DNA from: Enterococcus montenegrensis
GTDB taxonomy: Bacteria > Bacillota > Bacilli > Lactobacillales > Enterococcaceae
DNA length: 64,000 nucleotides
Direction: 5' to 3'
Assembly: GCF_029983095.1 (NCBI RefSeq)
Contig: NZ_CP120467.1
Location: 1,844,501-1,908,500 of the forward strand
The translations under genes were made by a program, and so were the position numbers. The notes below the pieces were generated by a model that saw only the letters and a list, made by a program, of their open reading frames with translations, ran no database searches and was not told the DNA's origin. Below are positions 8,401-16,347 of the stretch, one piece after another; positions within the stretch are counted from its first letter, which is position 1, and each line of letters begins with the position of its first letter.

Positions 8401-9733
8401 ATGAGCACGCTTCATTTAACTGAATGGAAGATAAAACACCATCTTTAATCGTCATAGCTTTCATATCTTGGCCACCAATATCCAAGATAAAGTCTACACC
8501 TGGTTGAAAATGATTGGCTGCTTTGTAGTGAGCCATGGTTTCGACTTCGCCAATATCGACTTTCAACGCATTTTTGATGAGATGTTCTCCGTAACCTGTT
8601 ACTGCTGCTTTTCCGACAAAAACATCAGCTGGCATTTTCTGATAAAGATCGGTTAAAACTGCCATGGTTGTTTCGAGTGGCTGGCCTTCATTGTTACCGT
8701 AAAAAGAAAATAATATCCGACCCGCATCATCAATTAACACCACTTTTGTTGTGGTTGAACCTGCATCGATTCCTAAAAATGCTGCGCCTTGATGTGTAGT
8801 CAAATCTTTTTCTTCTGCTGTTGCTTGGCCGTGACGTGTTCTAAATTCTGTTAACTCCGCATCACTACTAAATAAGGGTTGTAATGTATCGGTAGGCTTT
8901 AATTGGTCTTGTTGTCCATTTTCTAAGCGGTCCAATAAATTTGCTAACGTGGTAGCCTCACCTTCTTTAGCAAACAAAGCTGCCCCCATCGCCACAAATA
9001 GTTGTGGATTTTCAGGAAAAACAATATCTTCTGGGGCGATATTTAACGTCTCAACAAACCGTTTTCTTAGTTCAGACATAAAATACAAAGGACCACCTAA
9101 AAAGGCAACTTTCCCTTTGATTTTTCGTCCTGCTGCAAGGCCTGCAATTGTCTGATTAACCACTGCTTGAAAAATACTCGCTGCAATATCTGCTTTATCA
9201 GCGCCTTCATTAATTAAAGGCTGAACATCGGTTTTAGCAAAGACACCACACCGAGAAGCAATAGGATAAATTGTTTGATAATTTTTTGCCAATTCATTAA
9301 CCCCATTGGCATCCGTTTTTAAAAGTACCGCCATCTGATCGATAAAAGCACCGGTACCACCGGCACAACTACCATTCATGCGTTGCTCTAATGCCCCTTC
9401 AAAAAAGGTGATTTTAGCATCCTCACCACCTAATTCAATGACGACATCTGTTTGAGGGATAATTGTTTCAACCGTTTTGGTACAAGCAATTACTTCTTGC
9501 ACGAAGGGAATTTCTAAAACTTCTGCCAGACCCATCCCACCAGAACCGGTAATTTGTAAAGATACGGGAGTATCTTTGATTACTGCTTGACCTTCAGACA
9601 AAATTTTATTTGTCGCTTTTTTCACATCCGAAAAGTGACGTTCGTATTTTGCGAAAATTGTTTCATTTTTTTCATTTAAAATGACTAATTTAACCGTCGT
9701 AGAACCGACATCAATACCTGCTTTTAATTTCAT
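5489..9733 (-). CDS. Giant acyl-CoA dehydratase activase / dehydratase-like iron-sulfur protein
   Basis: A 1414-aa protein of the BcrAD/BadF/HgdC (ASKHA) activase superfamily fused to 2-hydroxyacyl-CoA-dehydratase-like parts. Two activase domains are tandem: about 2-260 ([13 protein letters not shown]) and about 319-580 ([13 protein letters not shown]). Each has the two cysteines that hold the interface 4Fe-4S cluster (GSCAGGTG and [14 protein letters not shown] and SRCTVF). Near 604-630 is a four-cysteine motif, HCNLCENKC then NRC. The rest matches a DUF2229-like region and an HgdB-like region, with further cysteines in ACYPA, FGCGLD and GGGCRAT. Such proteins couple ATP hydrolysis to low-potential electron transfer; the substrate is unknown. 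A GTG at 9742 is in frame, but the ATG at 9733 after GGGTG is preferred. Confidence 0.93.
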   Translation of the reverse strand: MKLKAGIDVGSTTVKLVILNEKNETIFAKYERHFSDVKKATNKILSEGQAVIKDTPVSLQITGSGGMGLAEVLEIPFVQEVIACTKTVETIIPQTDVVIELGGEDAKITFFEGALEQRMNGSCAGGTGAFIDQMAVLLKTDANGVNELAKNYQTIYPIASRCGVFAKTDVQPLINEGADKADIAASIFQAVVNQTIAGLAAGRKIKGKVAFLGGPLYFMSELRKRFVETLNIAPEDIVFPENPQLFVAMGAALFAKEGEATTLANLLDRLENGQQDQLKPTDTLQPLFSSDAELTEFRTRHGQATAEEKDLTTHQGAAFLGIDAGSTTTKVVLIDDAGRILFSFYGNNEGQPLETTMAVLTDLYQKMPADVFVGKAAVTGYGEHLIKNALKVDIGEVETMAHYKAANHFQPGVDFILDIGGQDMKAMTIKDGVLSSIQLNEACSSGCGSFIETFAKSLNYDVKDFALAATQSQAPVDLGSRCTVFMNSKVKQVQKEGASVGDISAGLSYSVIKNAIYKVIKIRRPDELGEKIVCQGGTFYNEAVLRAFEEISGRQVVRPSIAGLMGAYGAALIALENYDIAEESTILDAEELATFTAEKEFTHCNLCENKCQLTVTIFSDGRQFITGNRCERGAKIKIKKEDRRVNLIDYKYKRLFKYRPLRKKDALRGVVGIPRVLNMYENYPLWHTLFTDLGFRVQLSPRSNKALYEQGMETIPSDTACYPAKITHGHIQALIDKEVPLIFYPGVVFERQESPEADNHFNCPIVQSYPDVIRNNVDDIREGKVDYRNPFLNLANEAAVIEVLSKTFADLGITKEEMAAAVHHGFAELENFKQDIRNKGEETLAMLQAKGERGIVISGRPYHLDPEINHGISEVITQEGFHVLTEDSISHLSDVGNLRVVNQWVYHSRLYAAARVVAKSKNLELVQLNSFGCGLDAVTTDQVEEIMDQYGKIYTVLKIDEGSNLGAIRIRLRSLKAAVKERDKQDFTPTKRYDEPEKIVFTKDMRKKHTLLLPMLSPIHQDGLVDEALKASGYNVVCLPAEDKDAVNVGLKYVNNDACYPAIISIGQLVEALESGAYDLNNTSVMMTQTGGGCRATNYIPLLRKALNDAGFPQVPVVSVSMGNKGVESNPGFKFTLPMLKRIVVAFLYGDLFERVVYRTRPYELKKGQIDQMHADWLKKVAKNVRNGSLTQFNRNMKKIIADFDTVPLSDAVKPKVGVVGEILVKYSPTANNDIVRLLEAEGAEAVVPDIIGFMNYSLYNQIWKYENLGMAKKGKVLAEFGIRLIEMVERPMDKALRASERFDGIQSIYDLAADASKVLSIGNHTGEGWFLTGEMIELLKTGVNNIVCMQPFGCLPNHVVGKGVIKELRHQYPKANIAAIDYDPGVSLVNQLNRIRLMMATANKMLTEEELSV

Positions 9734-9762
9734 ATGTATCACCCTTTTTATACAACAGCTTG

Positions 9763-9792
9763 TTGATTAACTTACAACCCGTCTGATATAAT
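9763..9792 (+). promoter_or_regulatory. Candidate promoter of the tetR gene at 9907
   Basis: TTGATT (9763-9768), 18-base spacer, perfect TATAAT (9787-9792). It faces the activase promoter, with only about 10 bases between the two -10 boxes. Confidence 0.5.
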
Positions 9793-9802
9793 ACTCATGT
9801 CT

Positions 9803-9831
9803 ATTTTAAATTCTTGCTCACTTTTTGACAA
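9803..9831 (-). promoter_or_regulatory. Candidate promoter of the activase gene
   Basis: Minus strand: TTGTCA (9826-9831), 17-base spacer, TAAAAT (9803-9808), about 65 bases before the ATG at 9733. Confidence 0.5.
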
Positions 9832-9856
9832 TACACAAACAAAAGCAGTTTGTGAC

Positions 9857-9889
9857 ATAAGCAACAAACTTACGTTTTTTGTTGCTTAT
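9857..9889. promoter_or_regulatory. 12-bp inverted repeat before tetR
   Basis: ATAAGCAACAAA (9857-9868) and TTTGTTGCTTAT (9878-9889) are exact inverted repeats with a 9-base gap, directly before the tetR ribosome site. It could be the TetR operator or an mRNA hairpin; no T run follows, so it is not a simple terminator. Confidence 0.5.
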
Positions 9890-9906
9890 CTAGAAAGGAA
9901 ATTTCA

Positions 9907-10512
9907 ATGAAAAAAACTGACTTACGCGTTAAACGCACAAATAAAATGATTATTGAAGCGTTTATTCATTTGGTGGAAAAAAATGGGTATGAACAAGTTA
10001 CCGTACAAGATATTGCCGATCAGGCAATGATCAACCGTGCGACTTTTTATGCCCACTACAAAGACAAGCAAGACCTGTACGAAACAATTTTCGATTATGC
10101 GCTAACCGCCTTTACCTCAGTTTTAAATCCTGCCGAATTGGTAAAAGGCAATCGGATTAAAGTCAAACAAATCGAAGTCGTTATGACTAAAATTTATCGG
10201 AATATCCATGAAAATCGCAAATTCTATCTGACGATTATGGACGCTTCGGCAAATGAAATTTTACGTAAAAAAATTGCCGACATATTAAATGAACAATATG
10301 CCGACGTCTTTAACCGTTTAAAAATTACCGAAAATGAAATTGAAGTGCCCATGGACTTTATTATCGAATATATGACCTCCATTTTTATCGGCACTTTACA
10401 TTGGTGGCTAACAACAGATTCACAAATGACACCAGAACATCTGGCCAAATTGGTTATTAAACTAGTTGGTAACGGCCATTTAACTGTTTTAGGTATTGAA
10501 ATTGAGAAATAA
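9907..10512 (+). CDS. TetR/AcrR family regulator divergent from the activase
   Basis: A 201-aa TetR-type regulator. The N-terminal helix-turn-helix is clear (about 8-60: IIEAFIHLVEKNGYEQVTVQ, then INRATFYAHYKDKQDLYE). The C-terminal ligand region (about 75-195) resembles the TetR_C_8/DhaS-like group but no ligand can be named. Its position, divergent from the activase with promoters facing each other and a long inverted repeat between, suggests that it controls the activase and itself. Ribosome site AGAAAGGAA precedes the ATG. A terminator follows immediately after the stop, so it is monocistronic. Confidence 0.92.
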   Translation: MKKTDLRVKRTNKMIIEAFIHLVEKNGYEQVTVQDIADQAMINRATFYAHYKDKQDLYETIFDYALTAFTSVLNPAELVKGNRIKVKQIEVVMTKIYRNIHENRKFYLTIMDASANEILRKKIADILNEQYADVFNRLKITENEIEVPMDFIIEYMTSIFIGTLHWWLTTDSQMTPEHLAKLVIKLVGNGHLTVLGIEIEK

Positions 10513-10559
10513 AAGGCTCTGGAGAAAATTTTTACAACTTTTTCGCCAGAGCCTTTTTT
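10511..10559 (+). terminator. Terminator after tetR
   Basis: AAAAGGCTCTGG (10511-10522) pairs with CCAGAGCCTTTTTT (10546-10559). The T run on the plus strand fits the end of tetR; it is symmetrical enough also to serve the small gene at 10581. Confidence 0.8.
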
Positions 10560-10580
10560 AATCAGATACTTTTCATTTTT

Positions 10581-10748
10581 TTAATAGTTTTTAGCCCGCC
10601 ATTTAATTGTGTGCTTGGTTGGACGTGCTTTTTTTACGTCTAGTCCCTTTTTAGAAACGTTGATAAAGTAATCATCATTTTTTAACATATAACGAACTTT
10701 TTCAGCTGTTTCAGTTACAGTTTCAGCAATTTTTTCTTTGATTTTCAT
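10581..10748 (-). CDS. Small basic protein, unrecognised (55 aa)
   Basis: An open frame of 55 codons begins MKIKEKIAETVTETAEKVRY, continues through NDDYFINVSKKGLDVKKARP and ends KWRAKNY. It is lysine-rich, with an amphipathic N-terminal helix and a basic C-terminal half, and no signal peptide. The ribosome site AGGAGGAG, five bases before the ATG, is excellent, and a TTGCTC-17-TAAAAT promoter lies upstream, which together argue that it is a real gene. I do not recognise the family. It is downstream of the Cd/Zn ATPase on the same strand but has its own promoter and a hairpin leader. A role with that ATPase is possible but unproven. Confidence 0.7.
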   Translation of the reverse strand: MKIKEKIAETVTETAEKVRYMLKNDDYFINVSKKGLDVKKARPTKHTIKWRAKNY

Positions 10749-10768
10749 ATGAACTCCTCCTACTTATA

Positions 10769-10804
10769 CCTATTTTCATTGTACAAAACAATAATGAAAA
10801 TAGG
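10769..10804 (-). promoter_or_regulatory. 12-bp inverted repeat in the leader of the 55-aa gene
   Basis: CCTATTTTCATT (10769-10780) and AATGAAAATAGG (10793-10804) are exact inverted repeats separated by 12 bases, between the promoter and the ribosome site. It may be an RNA hairpin or an operator. Confidence 0.5.
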
Positions 10805-10818
10805 CGATCTTCTTTTTC

Positions 10819-10847
10819 ATTTTAGATGAATGTAGGACTAAGAGCAA
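10819..10847 (-). promoter_or_regulatory. Candidate promoter of the 55-aa gene
   Basis: Minus strand: TTGCTC (10842-10847), 17-base spacer, TAAAAT (10819-10824), in the gap after the Cd/Zn ATPase gene. Confidence 0.45.
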
Positions 10848-10870
10848 ATGAAACGAGCCCATAACTTATT

Positions 10871-12955
10871 TTAAAGCTTTGGTGTTTTTAAACAGCGCAT
10901 CGCATTTAAAACTGCAATTAAAGTGACCCCCACATCAGCAAAGACAGCCCATCCCATTGCAACAAAACCGGCAGCACCTAAAATCAAAAAGAAAATTTTG
11001 ATAGTGAGGGCAAAAATAATATTTTGCTTTACAATTTTTAATGTTTTACGGGCTATTTTGATTGCCGTAGCAATTTTAACCGGGTTATCATCCATGATTA
11101 CAGCATCTGCTGCTTCGATGGCTGCATCACTTCCTAAGCCACCCATTGCAATCCCAATATCAGCTGTTGCTAAAACCGGCGCATCATTAATTCCATCTCC
11201 CACAAAGGCAACCTTATTATCATTTTCACGCAATTTTTCTACATGGCTAACTTTATCTTGTGGTAAAAGACGGGCATAAACTTGATCTAAACCTAATGTT
11301 TCGCCTACACTTGCGGCAACTGCTTTGCGGTCACCGGTTAACATAACTGTTTGTTTGACCCCAAGTGCTTTTAATTTGTTGACTGCACCTTTAGCTTCTG
11401 GTTTAATCTGATCGTTTACTACCAAATAGCCAGCCAATTGGCCGTTGACTACTAAGTAAACAACGGTGCCTAAACTGCTTACTTTGGGTAAAGCAATATG
11501 ATGCTCTTTTAAATATTTATCATTTCCAGCAAAAACTTCTTTTCCCTCAATTATGCCGCTGACACCAAAGCCGGCAATCTCTTTACTTGCACTTACAGCA
11601 GGTATTTTTTCATCTTTTGCCGCTAAAACTATTGAACGTGCAATGGGATGACTTGAATTTTGTTCTAAAGCACTGGCATAGGCTAAAACAGGAATTTCAC
11701 TTTTTTCAACCACTACTTTAGTAACAGCAAATTCACCTTTAGTTAAAGTACCTGTTTTATCAAAAACAACTGTGTTAACTTTTGCTAAGGTTTCTAAATA
11801 ATTTGATCCTTTGATTAAAATTCCGGCACGGCTAGCACCTCCGATACCACCAAAGAAACTGAGCGGCACTGAAATAACCAACGCACAAGGACAAGAAATA
11901 ACTAAGAAAGTTAAGGCTCGGTATAACCATTCTTGAAAATCACCGACAAATAGCGTTGGAACTATGGCTAATAGGAGCGCTAAAACTACAACAATTGGCG
12001 TGTAGACACGTGCAAATTTTGTAATAAATCGTTCTGCTGGTGCTTTTTGACTACTGGCATTCTCTACTAAATCTAAAATTTTGCTGACCGTTGACTGACC
12101 AAAATTTTTCGTTACTTCCACGATTAAAGTAGTATCTTTGTTAATACAACCACTCAACACCTGATCACCGACGGCTACGGCTTGTGGCATGGACTCACCT
12201 GTCAAAGCAGAAGTATCCAAATAGCCACTCCCTGTTTTTACAATCCCATCCAAAGGAATCTTCTCACCAGGATTGACCTGAACCAGCTCTCCTATCTTAA
12301 CTGTTTCAGGTTTCACCATTACCGACTCATTTTTTGTAACTAAACGTGCAACGTCTGGACGTACATCCATTAAGGCTTTAATATTTTTGCGAGATTTTCC
12401 CACCGCATAGTCTTGGAAACACTCACCGATTTGATATAAGAGCATAACCAATACCGCTTCTGTGTGATCTCCAATAAAAAAAGCGCCAATTGTTGCAATG
12501 GTCATCAAAAAGTTTTCATCAAAAACTTGACCAGAAAATAAATTTGTAACTGCCGTTTTCACAATGTCATAGCCGATTAAAAGATAGACGGCTGCGTACA
12601 AAATTGTATTCCAAGGATCTGTAAGTTGCAAAAAAAGTAGTAATGACAGTGCTAGCGTTGTAAGTAAAATTCTTGTCACTAATACTTTTGCGTTTTTGTT
12701 TCCATGATCGTGATGATGTTTTTGGCTAACTGTATCTTTTTTTATCATCGTTACATCTGGCTCAATTTTTTTTATAAGTTGCTTACTTGTTATCTCAATG
12801 GCTTCTGCATTTTTTTCATCGCAATCAATCGCTAAGCTTGCTTGCATAAAATCCACTTGTGCCTTACTCACTCCATCTACTTTTGCTATTGCGCGTTCGA
12901 TTTTAGCGGCACAATTTGCACAATCCAAACCATTTAATTGATATTTTAATTCCAT
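10871..12955 (-). CDS. cadA: Cadmium/zinc-exporting P1B-type ATPase
   Basis: A 694-aa heavy-metal efflux ATPase of the plasma membrane. It has one N-terminal HMA domain with the DCANC metal site (Cys12 and Cys15), a histidine-rich linker HHHDH near 80, the actuator TGES near 252, the transmembrane CPC motif (355-357, SCPCAL), phosphorylated Asp399 in DKTGTLTKG, and the hinge GDGINDAP. The CPC together with a lysine in TM7 and DVG in TM8 fits the P1B-2 Zn/Cd/Pb class rather than copper. The ATG at 12955 is preferred over a GTG in the ribosome site (AAAGGAGTGG). Two ArsR-like palindromes overlap its promoter, but no repressor gene is adjacent. ZntA is an equally good name. Confidence 0.95.
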   Translation of the reverse strand: MELKYQLNGLDCANCAAKIERAIAKVDGVSKAQVDFMQASLAIDCDEKNAEAIEITSKQLIKKIEPDVTMIKKDTVSQKHHHDHGNKNAKVLVTRILLTTLALSLLLFLQLTDPWNTILYAAVYLLIGYDIVKTAVTNLFSGQVFDENFLMTIATIGAFFIGDHTEAVLVMLLYQIGECFQDYAVGKSRKNIKALMDVRPDVARLVTKNESVMVKPETVKIGELVQVNPGEKIPLDGIVKTGSGYLDTSALTGESMPQAVAVGDQVLSGCINKDTTLIVEVTKNFGQSTVSKILDLVENASSQKAPAERFITKFARVYTPIVVVLALLLAIVPTLFVGDFQEWLYRALTFLVISCPCALVISVPLSFFGGIGGASRAGILIKGSNYLETLAKVNTVVFDKTGTLTKGEFAVTKVVVEKSEIPVLAYASALEQNSSHPIARSIVLAAKDEKIPAVSASKEIAGFGVSGIIEGKEVFAGNDKYLKEHHIALPKVSSLGTVVYLVVNGQLAGYLVVNDQIKPEAKGAVNKLKALGVKQTVMLTGDRKAVAASVGETLGLDQVYARLLPQDKVSHVEKLRENDNKVAFVGDGINDAPVLATADIGIAMGGLGSDAAIEAADAVIMDDNPVKIATAIKIARKTLKIVKQNIIFALTIKIFFLILGAAGFVAMGWAVFADVGVTLIAVLNAMRCLKTPKL

Positions 12956-12982
12956 TTTAACCACTCCTTTACAATCGTTTAC

Positions 12983-12998
12983 ATGAATATATTTTCAT
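12983..12998. promoter_or_regulatory. ArsR-like operator 1 (downstream of the ATPase -10)
   Basis: ATGAATATATTTTCAT has the form ATGAA-N6-TTCAT and covers the expected transcription start region of the Cd/Zn ATPase gene. Confidence 0.55.
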
Positions 12999-13002
12999 AT
13001 GT

Positions 13003-13032
13003 ATTATAAATGAATGCAAATTCATATGTCAA
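13003..13032 (-). promoter_or_regulatory. Promoter of the Cd/Zn ATPase
   Basis: Minus strand: perfect TTGACA (13027-13032), 18-base spacer, perfect TATAAT (13003-13008). Strong hexamers with an operator in the spacer suggest a tightly repressed, metal-inducible promoter. Confidence 0.7.
13010..13025. promoter_or_regulatory. ArsR-like operator 2 (inside the ATPase promoter spacer)
   Basis: ATGAATGCAAATTCAT is a perfect 6-4-6 palindrome of the same ATGAA-N6-TTCAT form as 12983-12998, set 27 bp away and wholly between -35 and -10. This resembles SmtB/CzrA/CadC-type sites. Confidence 0.6.
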
Positions 13033-13035
13033 GCG

Positions 13036-13070
13036 TAAAAAAAAGAAGTTTCGCAACTAAGCAAAACTCC
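13036..13070 (-). terminator. Terminator after tagO
   Basis: On the minus strand AGTTTTGC and GCGAAACT form a stem around TTAGTT, followed by a run of eight T. It lies directly after the stop at 13074 and upstream of the ATPase promoter. Confidence 0.65.
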
Positions 13071-13073
13071 TTA

Positions 13074-14204
13074 TTATTTATCCTCTTTATCTTCTGGATG
13101 TTTGTTTAAAACATCTTGCCGAAAACGGCGATTGCCTAAAAATTTCAAAGCACACATTAACGGTTGTCGATTTTCTCCCACCAAACCAATTAATTCAATA
13201 AATAATTCTAAACCAATAGCAGTAAAGAGAATTAGCAAAACCGTCGCCCAGGTACTCGCATAATTCATTAATAAAGCAATAAAAGAAAAAACTAAGGCTA
13301 ACGCATAAATTGTCAGCACTGCCCCGCGATGGGTAAAACCTAAAGAAAGCAGGCGATGATGTAAATGCATTTTATCAGCCGAAGAAATAGGTTGTTTATT
13401 AAACTTACGGCGAATCATCGCGTAAACAGTGTCTGTAATTGGCACGCCCAAAATAAACATTGGTGTTAAAATCGTGATAAATGTGGCATTTTTCAATCCT
13501 TGTAAAGATAAAATCGCAATCATATAACCTAAAAAAAGTGCTCCTGTATCGCCTAGATAAATTGTCGCTGGATGAAAATTATACGGAAAAAAACCAAGGA
13601 TAGCAGCTACCAGGCTAAAGATAATAATTGCTAAAAAAACACCCGTACGCGGTAAGAAAAAGTAACTAATCAACCCGATTGTCGTTAATCCAATAATGGA
13701 AATCCCAGCCGCTAAACCATCCAAACCATCAATAAGATTGACAGCATTGGTTATTGCTAAAATCCACAATAATGTTACCGGTAAACTCAACCAACCTAAT
13801 TCAAAGCGACCAAAAAATGGCAAACTAAAGGTATTAATTTCAATGCCCCCAATGAAGTAAGCCTCCAAAGCGGCTAACGTTATCCCTAGTGTCTTTTGCA
13901 GTGGGGTTAATTCAAAAACATCATCAATTAAGCCGGTAATAACAATGATTAATGCACCTAAAATCATTGGCCAAACTTTTCCAATCGGTAACGTATCATT
14001 AAATTCCCAAAGCACTGCAATCGAAAATGAAATAAAAATACTCAAGCCACCAGCTGTTGGCATCGTTTTGGTGTTAATTCTTCTCGCCCCAGGTTTATCC
14101 ACTGATCCAATTTTAAAAGCCAAAAGTTTAATAATAGGTGTCAAAACCAAAGAGATAATCATTGTTAAAAAGAGCCTTATAATAAAACGAAAGGTAAAGG
14201 TCAT
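13074..14204 (-). CDS. tagO: Undecaprenyl-phosphate GlcNAc-1-phosphate transferase, TagO/WecA type
   Basis: A 376-aa polytopic membrane enzyme (about ten helices) of the MraY/WecA family that starts wall teichoic acid or polysaccharide synthesis by moving GlcNAc-1-phosphate to undecaprenyl phosphate. Catalytic signatures are VNLIDGLDGLAAG (near 155-167), GDTGALFLGY and the cytoplasmic histidine loop HLHHRLLSLGFTHRGA. The absence of the MraY C-terminal pattern, and the presence of a separate mraY at 40365, supports TagO. The ribosome site is weak. It lies 18 bases downstream of the yihY-like gene, probably in one transcript, and a terminator follows. Confidence 0.93.
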   Translation of the reverse strand: MTFTFRFIIRLFLTMIISLVLTPIIKLLAFKIGSVDKPGARRINTKTMPTAGGLSIFISFSIAVLWEFNDTLPIGKVWPMILGALIIVITGLIDDVFELTPLQKTLGITLAALEAYFIGGIEINTFSLPFFGRFELGWLSLPVTLLWILAITNAVNLIDGLDGLAAGISIIGLTTIGLISYFFLPRTGVFLAIIIFSLVAAILGFFPYNFHPATIYLGDTGALFLGYMIAILSLQGLKNATFITILTPMFILGVPITDTVYAMIRRKFNKQPISSADKMHLHHRLLSLGFTHRGAVLTIYALALVFSFIALLMNYASTWATVLLILFTAIGLELFIELIGLVGENRQPLMCALKFLGNRRFRQDVLNKHPEDKEDK

Positions 14205-14222
14205 CGTGTTTTCTCGCTTTCT

Positions 14223-15161
14223 TTACTTAGAAGAGTTCTTGGAATCATCTTTGCCAATTTTAGCTTCAATTTTTTTGCTAAGCTTGGTTAATGGTCCTTT
14301 CCGATCTTGAACTTCTTGTCCGGTAATATACTCTGCAATAATTGCATTGGTAATACCGCCTAAAATAATTATCGTTGCAGCCATATTCAACCACAACATT
14401 AAGACGATAAAGCTACCAATAATTTGATAACCGCTGACTTTGGCAGCGAAAAATTGCGCATACAAACCAAATGCTTGTCCCAAGACCATCCAGCCAATCG
14501 TCGCCACCACAGCTCCTGGCCAAGTGGTCATTAACTTGACTTTAGCGTTTGGTACAATCCAATAAATAATCATCATAATCGCTAGTAAAGCAACAATTGT
14601 TAGGGGCCACTTGAAGCGCTGGAAGGTGTCGATAATCTGGCCTGAAAAACCAAGTATTGGTTGTAAGCCATCTAACAACATGCGACCAAGACCTAATACG
14701 ACTGTTACACCAACCATGGCGACTAAAAGTAAGACAATTACAATTACAGAAACAATTCGTACAGCAATAAAATTTTTACGATCATTCACGCCATAGGCAC
14801 TGTTCATAGCCGTTTGCAGACCATTAATACTTTTACTAGCTGACCATAAGGCAGCTAGTGCTGAAATCGACAAGACACCACCAGAACCTTGGGTCAAAAG
14901 GCTTTTGATTGCTGGACCAATAAAAGTATAAACCTCTTGGGGAATAATATCTTTAACATAAGGCAAGATAGAATTTGGATCAATTTTTAGAAAAGGTAAT
15001 AAATTCCCCACCGCAATTAAGAGGGGAAAAAGTGACAATAGTAAATAATACGCAACAATGACTGCGTTATTTCCGATTTGAGCATCACTAAACCGATTTT
15101 TTACAATGGTGAAAAACCGCATTAATTTTTCGTTGTTCTTTATTTTTTCAACAAACTTCAT
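14223..15161 (-). CDS. YihY/BrkB family inner-membrane protein
   Basis: A 312-aa membrane protein of the YihY/BrkB (UPF0761, virulence factor BrkB) family with about six transmembrane helices. Family signatures include IVAYYLLLSLFPLLIAVG near the N-terminus, LWSASKSINGLQTAMNSAYG in the middle and LWLNMAATIIILGGITNA near the end; the C-terminal tail is hydrophilic and lysine-rich. The transport or enzymatic role of the family is not established, although an RNase BN assignment was made in error historically. The ATG at 15161, preceded by AAAGGAG, is preferred to a longer in-frame start that would add a leader without a ribosome site. Followed closely by tagO. Confidence 0.9.
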   Translation of the reverse strand: MKFVEKIKNNEKLMRFFTIVKNRFSDAQIGNNAVIVAYYLLLSLFPLLIAVGNLLPFLKIDPNSILPYVKDIIPQEVYTFIGPAIKSLLTQGSGGVLSISALAALWSASKSINGLQTAMNSAYGVNDRKNFIAVRIVSVIVIVLLLVAMVGVTVVLGLGRMLLDGLQPILGFSGQIIDTFQRFKWPLTIVALLAIMMIIYWIVPNAKVKLMTTWPGAVVATIGWMVLGQAFGLYAQFFAAKVSGYQIIGSFIVLMLWLNMAATIIILGGITNAIIAEYITGQEVQDRKGPLTKLSKKIEAKIGKDDSKNSSK

Positions 15162-15235
15162 CTGGCACTCCTTTAATTTTTTTGCAAAAGAAATGTCGCT
15201 AACTAGGTAAATGAAACACTTGATAGTAAGAAAGT

Positions 15236-15280
15236 AATTAACAATCACGACAAACCTATCGCTTATCGAGATTGTTAATT
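15236..15280. repeat. 11-bp inverted repeat between map and yihY
   Basis: AATTAACAATC (15236-15246) and GATTGTTAATT (15270-15280) are exact inverted repeats with a 23-base loop. It may be part of a terminator region or an operator. Confidence 0.4.
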
Positions 15281-15307
15281 ATTTTCTTAAATTAAATTTC
15301 AGAATAA

Positions 15308-15329
15308 GCAAGCACCAAAAGGCACTTGC
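15308..15329 (-). terminator. Possible terminator after map
   Basis: GCAAGTGCC/GGTGCTTGC on the minus strand forms a nine-pair stem with two G-U pairs and a four-base loop, about 20 bases past the map stop. The T tail is weak. Confidence 0.45.
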
Positions 15330-15346
15330 CTACTCCGTTACTCAAA

Positions 15347-16111
15347 TTAATACGTACCTTCTTCGCCTTGGGAAGTCAAAATTTGTGGTCCTGCTTTTGT
15401 GATGGCAATTGTATGTTCATACTGACAACTCAAACCACCGTCTAATGTATAAGCCGTCCAGCCATTCGGATCCATTTTCATTTTCCAAGTACCAGTATTT
15501 ACCATTGGTTCAATGGTAATCACCATTCCTTCTTTTAAGCGCAACCCTTTACCGGCTTCACCAAAATGAGGAACAGCTGGTGCTTCATGAATGGTTGGCC
15601 CAATGCCATGACCGATAAAGTCTCGCACAACACCGAAGCCTTCTTTTTCTACATAGGTTTGAATAGCATGGCCGATATCGCCAATCCGATTTCCTACTTG
15701 TGCTTGGTCAATGCCTAAATACAAAGCCTTTTTCGTAACAGCCATTAATTTTTCAACTTCTGGCGTTGCACTGCCAACCACATAAGCCCAACAAGAGTCT
15801 GACATTGCGCCTTTTAAGTCCACACACATATCTACCTTAACTAAATCTCCTGTGTGTAAAGGCTTCTTACGAGGGAAACCATGACAAATTTCTGAGTTAA
15901 TGCTGACACAAGTTGCGTATTTGTAGCCTTCAAAACCAATTTGCGCGGCTACGCCACCATGGCTTTCAATAAAATCACGAACAAAAACCTCAATATCCCA
16001 ACTTGTGATACCTGGTTTAATAAAATCACGTAAATGTTTGTGAACATCTGCCAACAACGCACCAGATTCTCGCATTGCTTCAATTTCTCTAGCAGATTTT
16101 AATGTAATCAT
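15347..16111 (-). CDS. map: Methionine aminopeptidase, type I
   Basis: A 254-aa cytosolic metalloprotease that removes the N-terminal methionine of nascent proteins. All five metal ligands of the pita-bread fold are visible: two aspartates in VKVDMCVDLKGAMSDSCW, the histidine in DFIGHGIG, and glutamates in IEPMV and QYEHTI. HEAPAVPHFG is the usual substrate-pocket signature. The start follows AAAGGAG. It appears to be monocistronic with a TTGGCG-17-TAGAAT promoter at 16205-16233; an A/T palindrome lies in the leader. Confidence 0.97.
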   Translation of the reverse strand: MITLKSAREIEAMRESGALLADVHKHLRDFIKPGITSWDIEVFVRDFIESHGGVAAQIGFEGYKYATCVSINSEICHGFPRKKPLHTGDLVKVDMCVDLKGAMSDSCWAYVVGSATPEVEKLMAVTKKALYLGIDQAQVGNRIGDIGHAIQTYVEKEGFGVVRDFIGHGIGPTIHEAPAVPHFGEAGKGLRLKEGMVITIEPMVNTGTWKMKMDPNGWTAYTLDGGLSCQYEHTIAITKAGPQILTSQGEEGTY

Positions 16112-16204
16112 ACTGTCGTCTCCTTTTAAATAAAGATTCCTTTTAAACTAATCGTACAAATAAAAGATGATAAAAAAAGATTTTTTTATCTTTAAACCTT
16201 TATT

Positions 16205-16233
16205 ATTCTACCACAGGCACCGGTTTTCGCCAA
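16205..16233 (-). promoter_or_regulatory. Promoter of map
   Basis: Minus strand: TTGGCG (16228-16233), 17-base spacer, TAGAAT (16205-16210) preceded by TGG, an extended -10. The 93-base leader contains an A/T palindrome at about 16167-16188 (GATAAAAAA against TTTTTTATC). Confidence 0.55.
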
Positions 16234-16253
16234 ATATTCAAATAACACAATAG

Positions 16254-16282
16254 TAGGCAAGGTACCTTACTTTTGTTATAAT
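16254..16282 (+). promoter_or_regulatory. Promoter of the flavodoxin gene
   Basis: TAGGCA (16254-16259), 17-base spacer, perfect TATAAT (16277-16282), about 65 bases before the ATG at 16348. Confidence 0.5.
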
Positions 16283-16347
16283 CGTTACGAACTTCAGGAA
16301 AATCATGAGAAACGATAGTTTAATTTTTACTTAAAGGAGTGGCTGAA

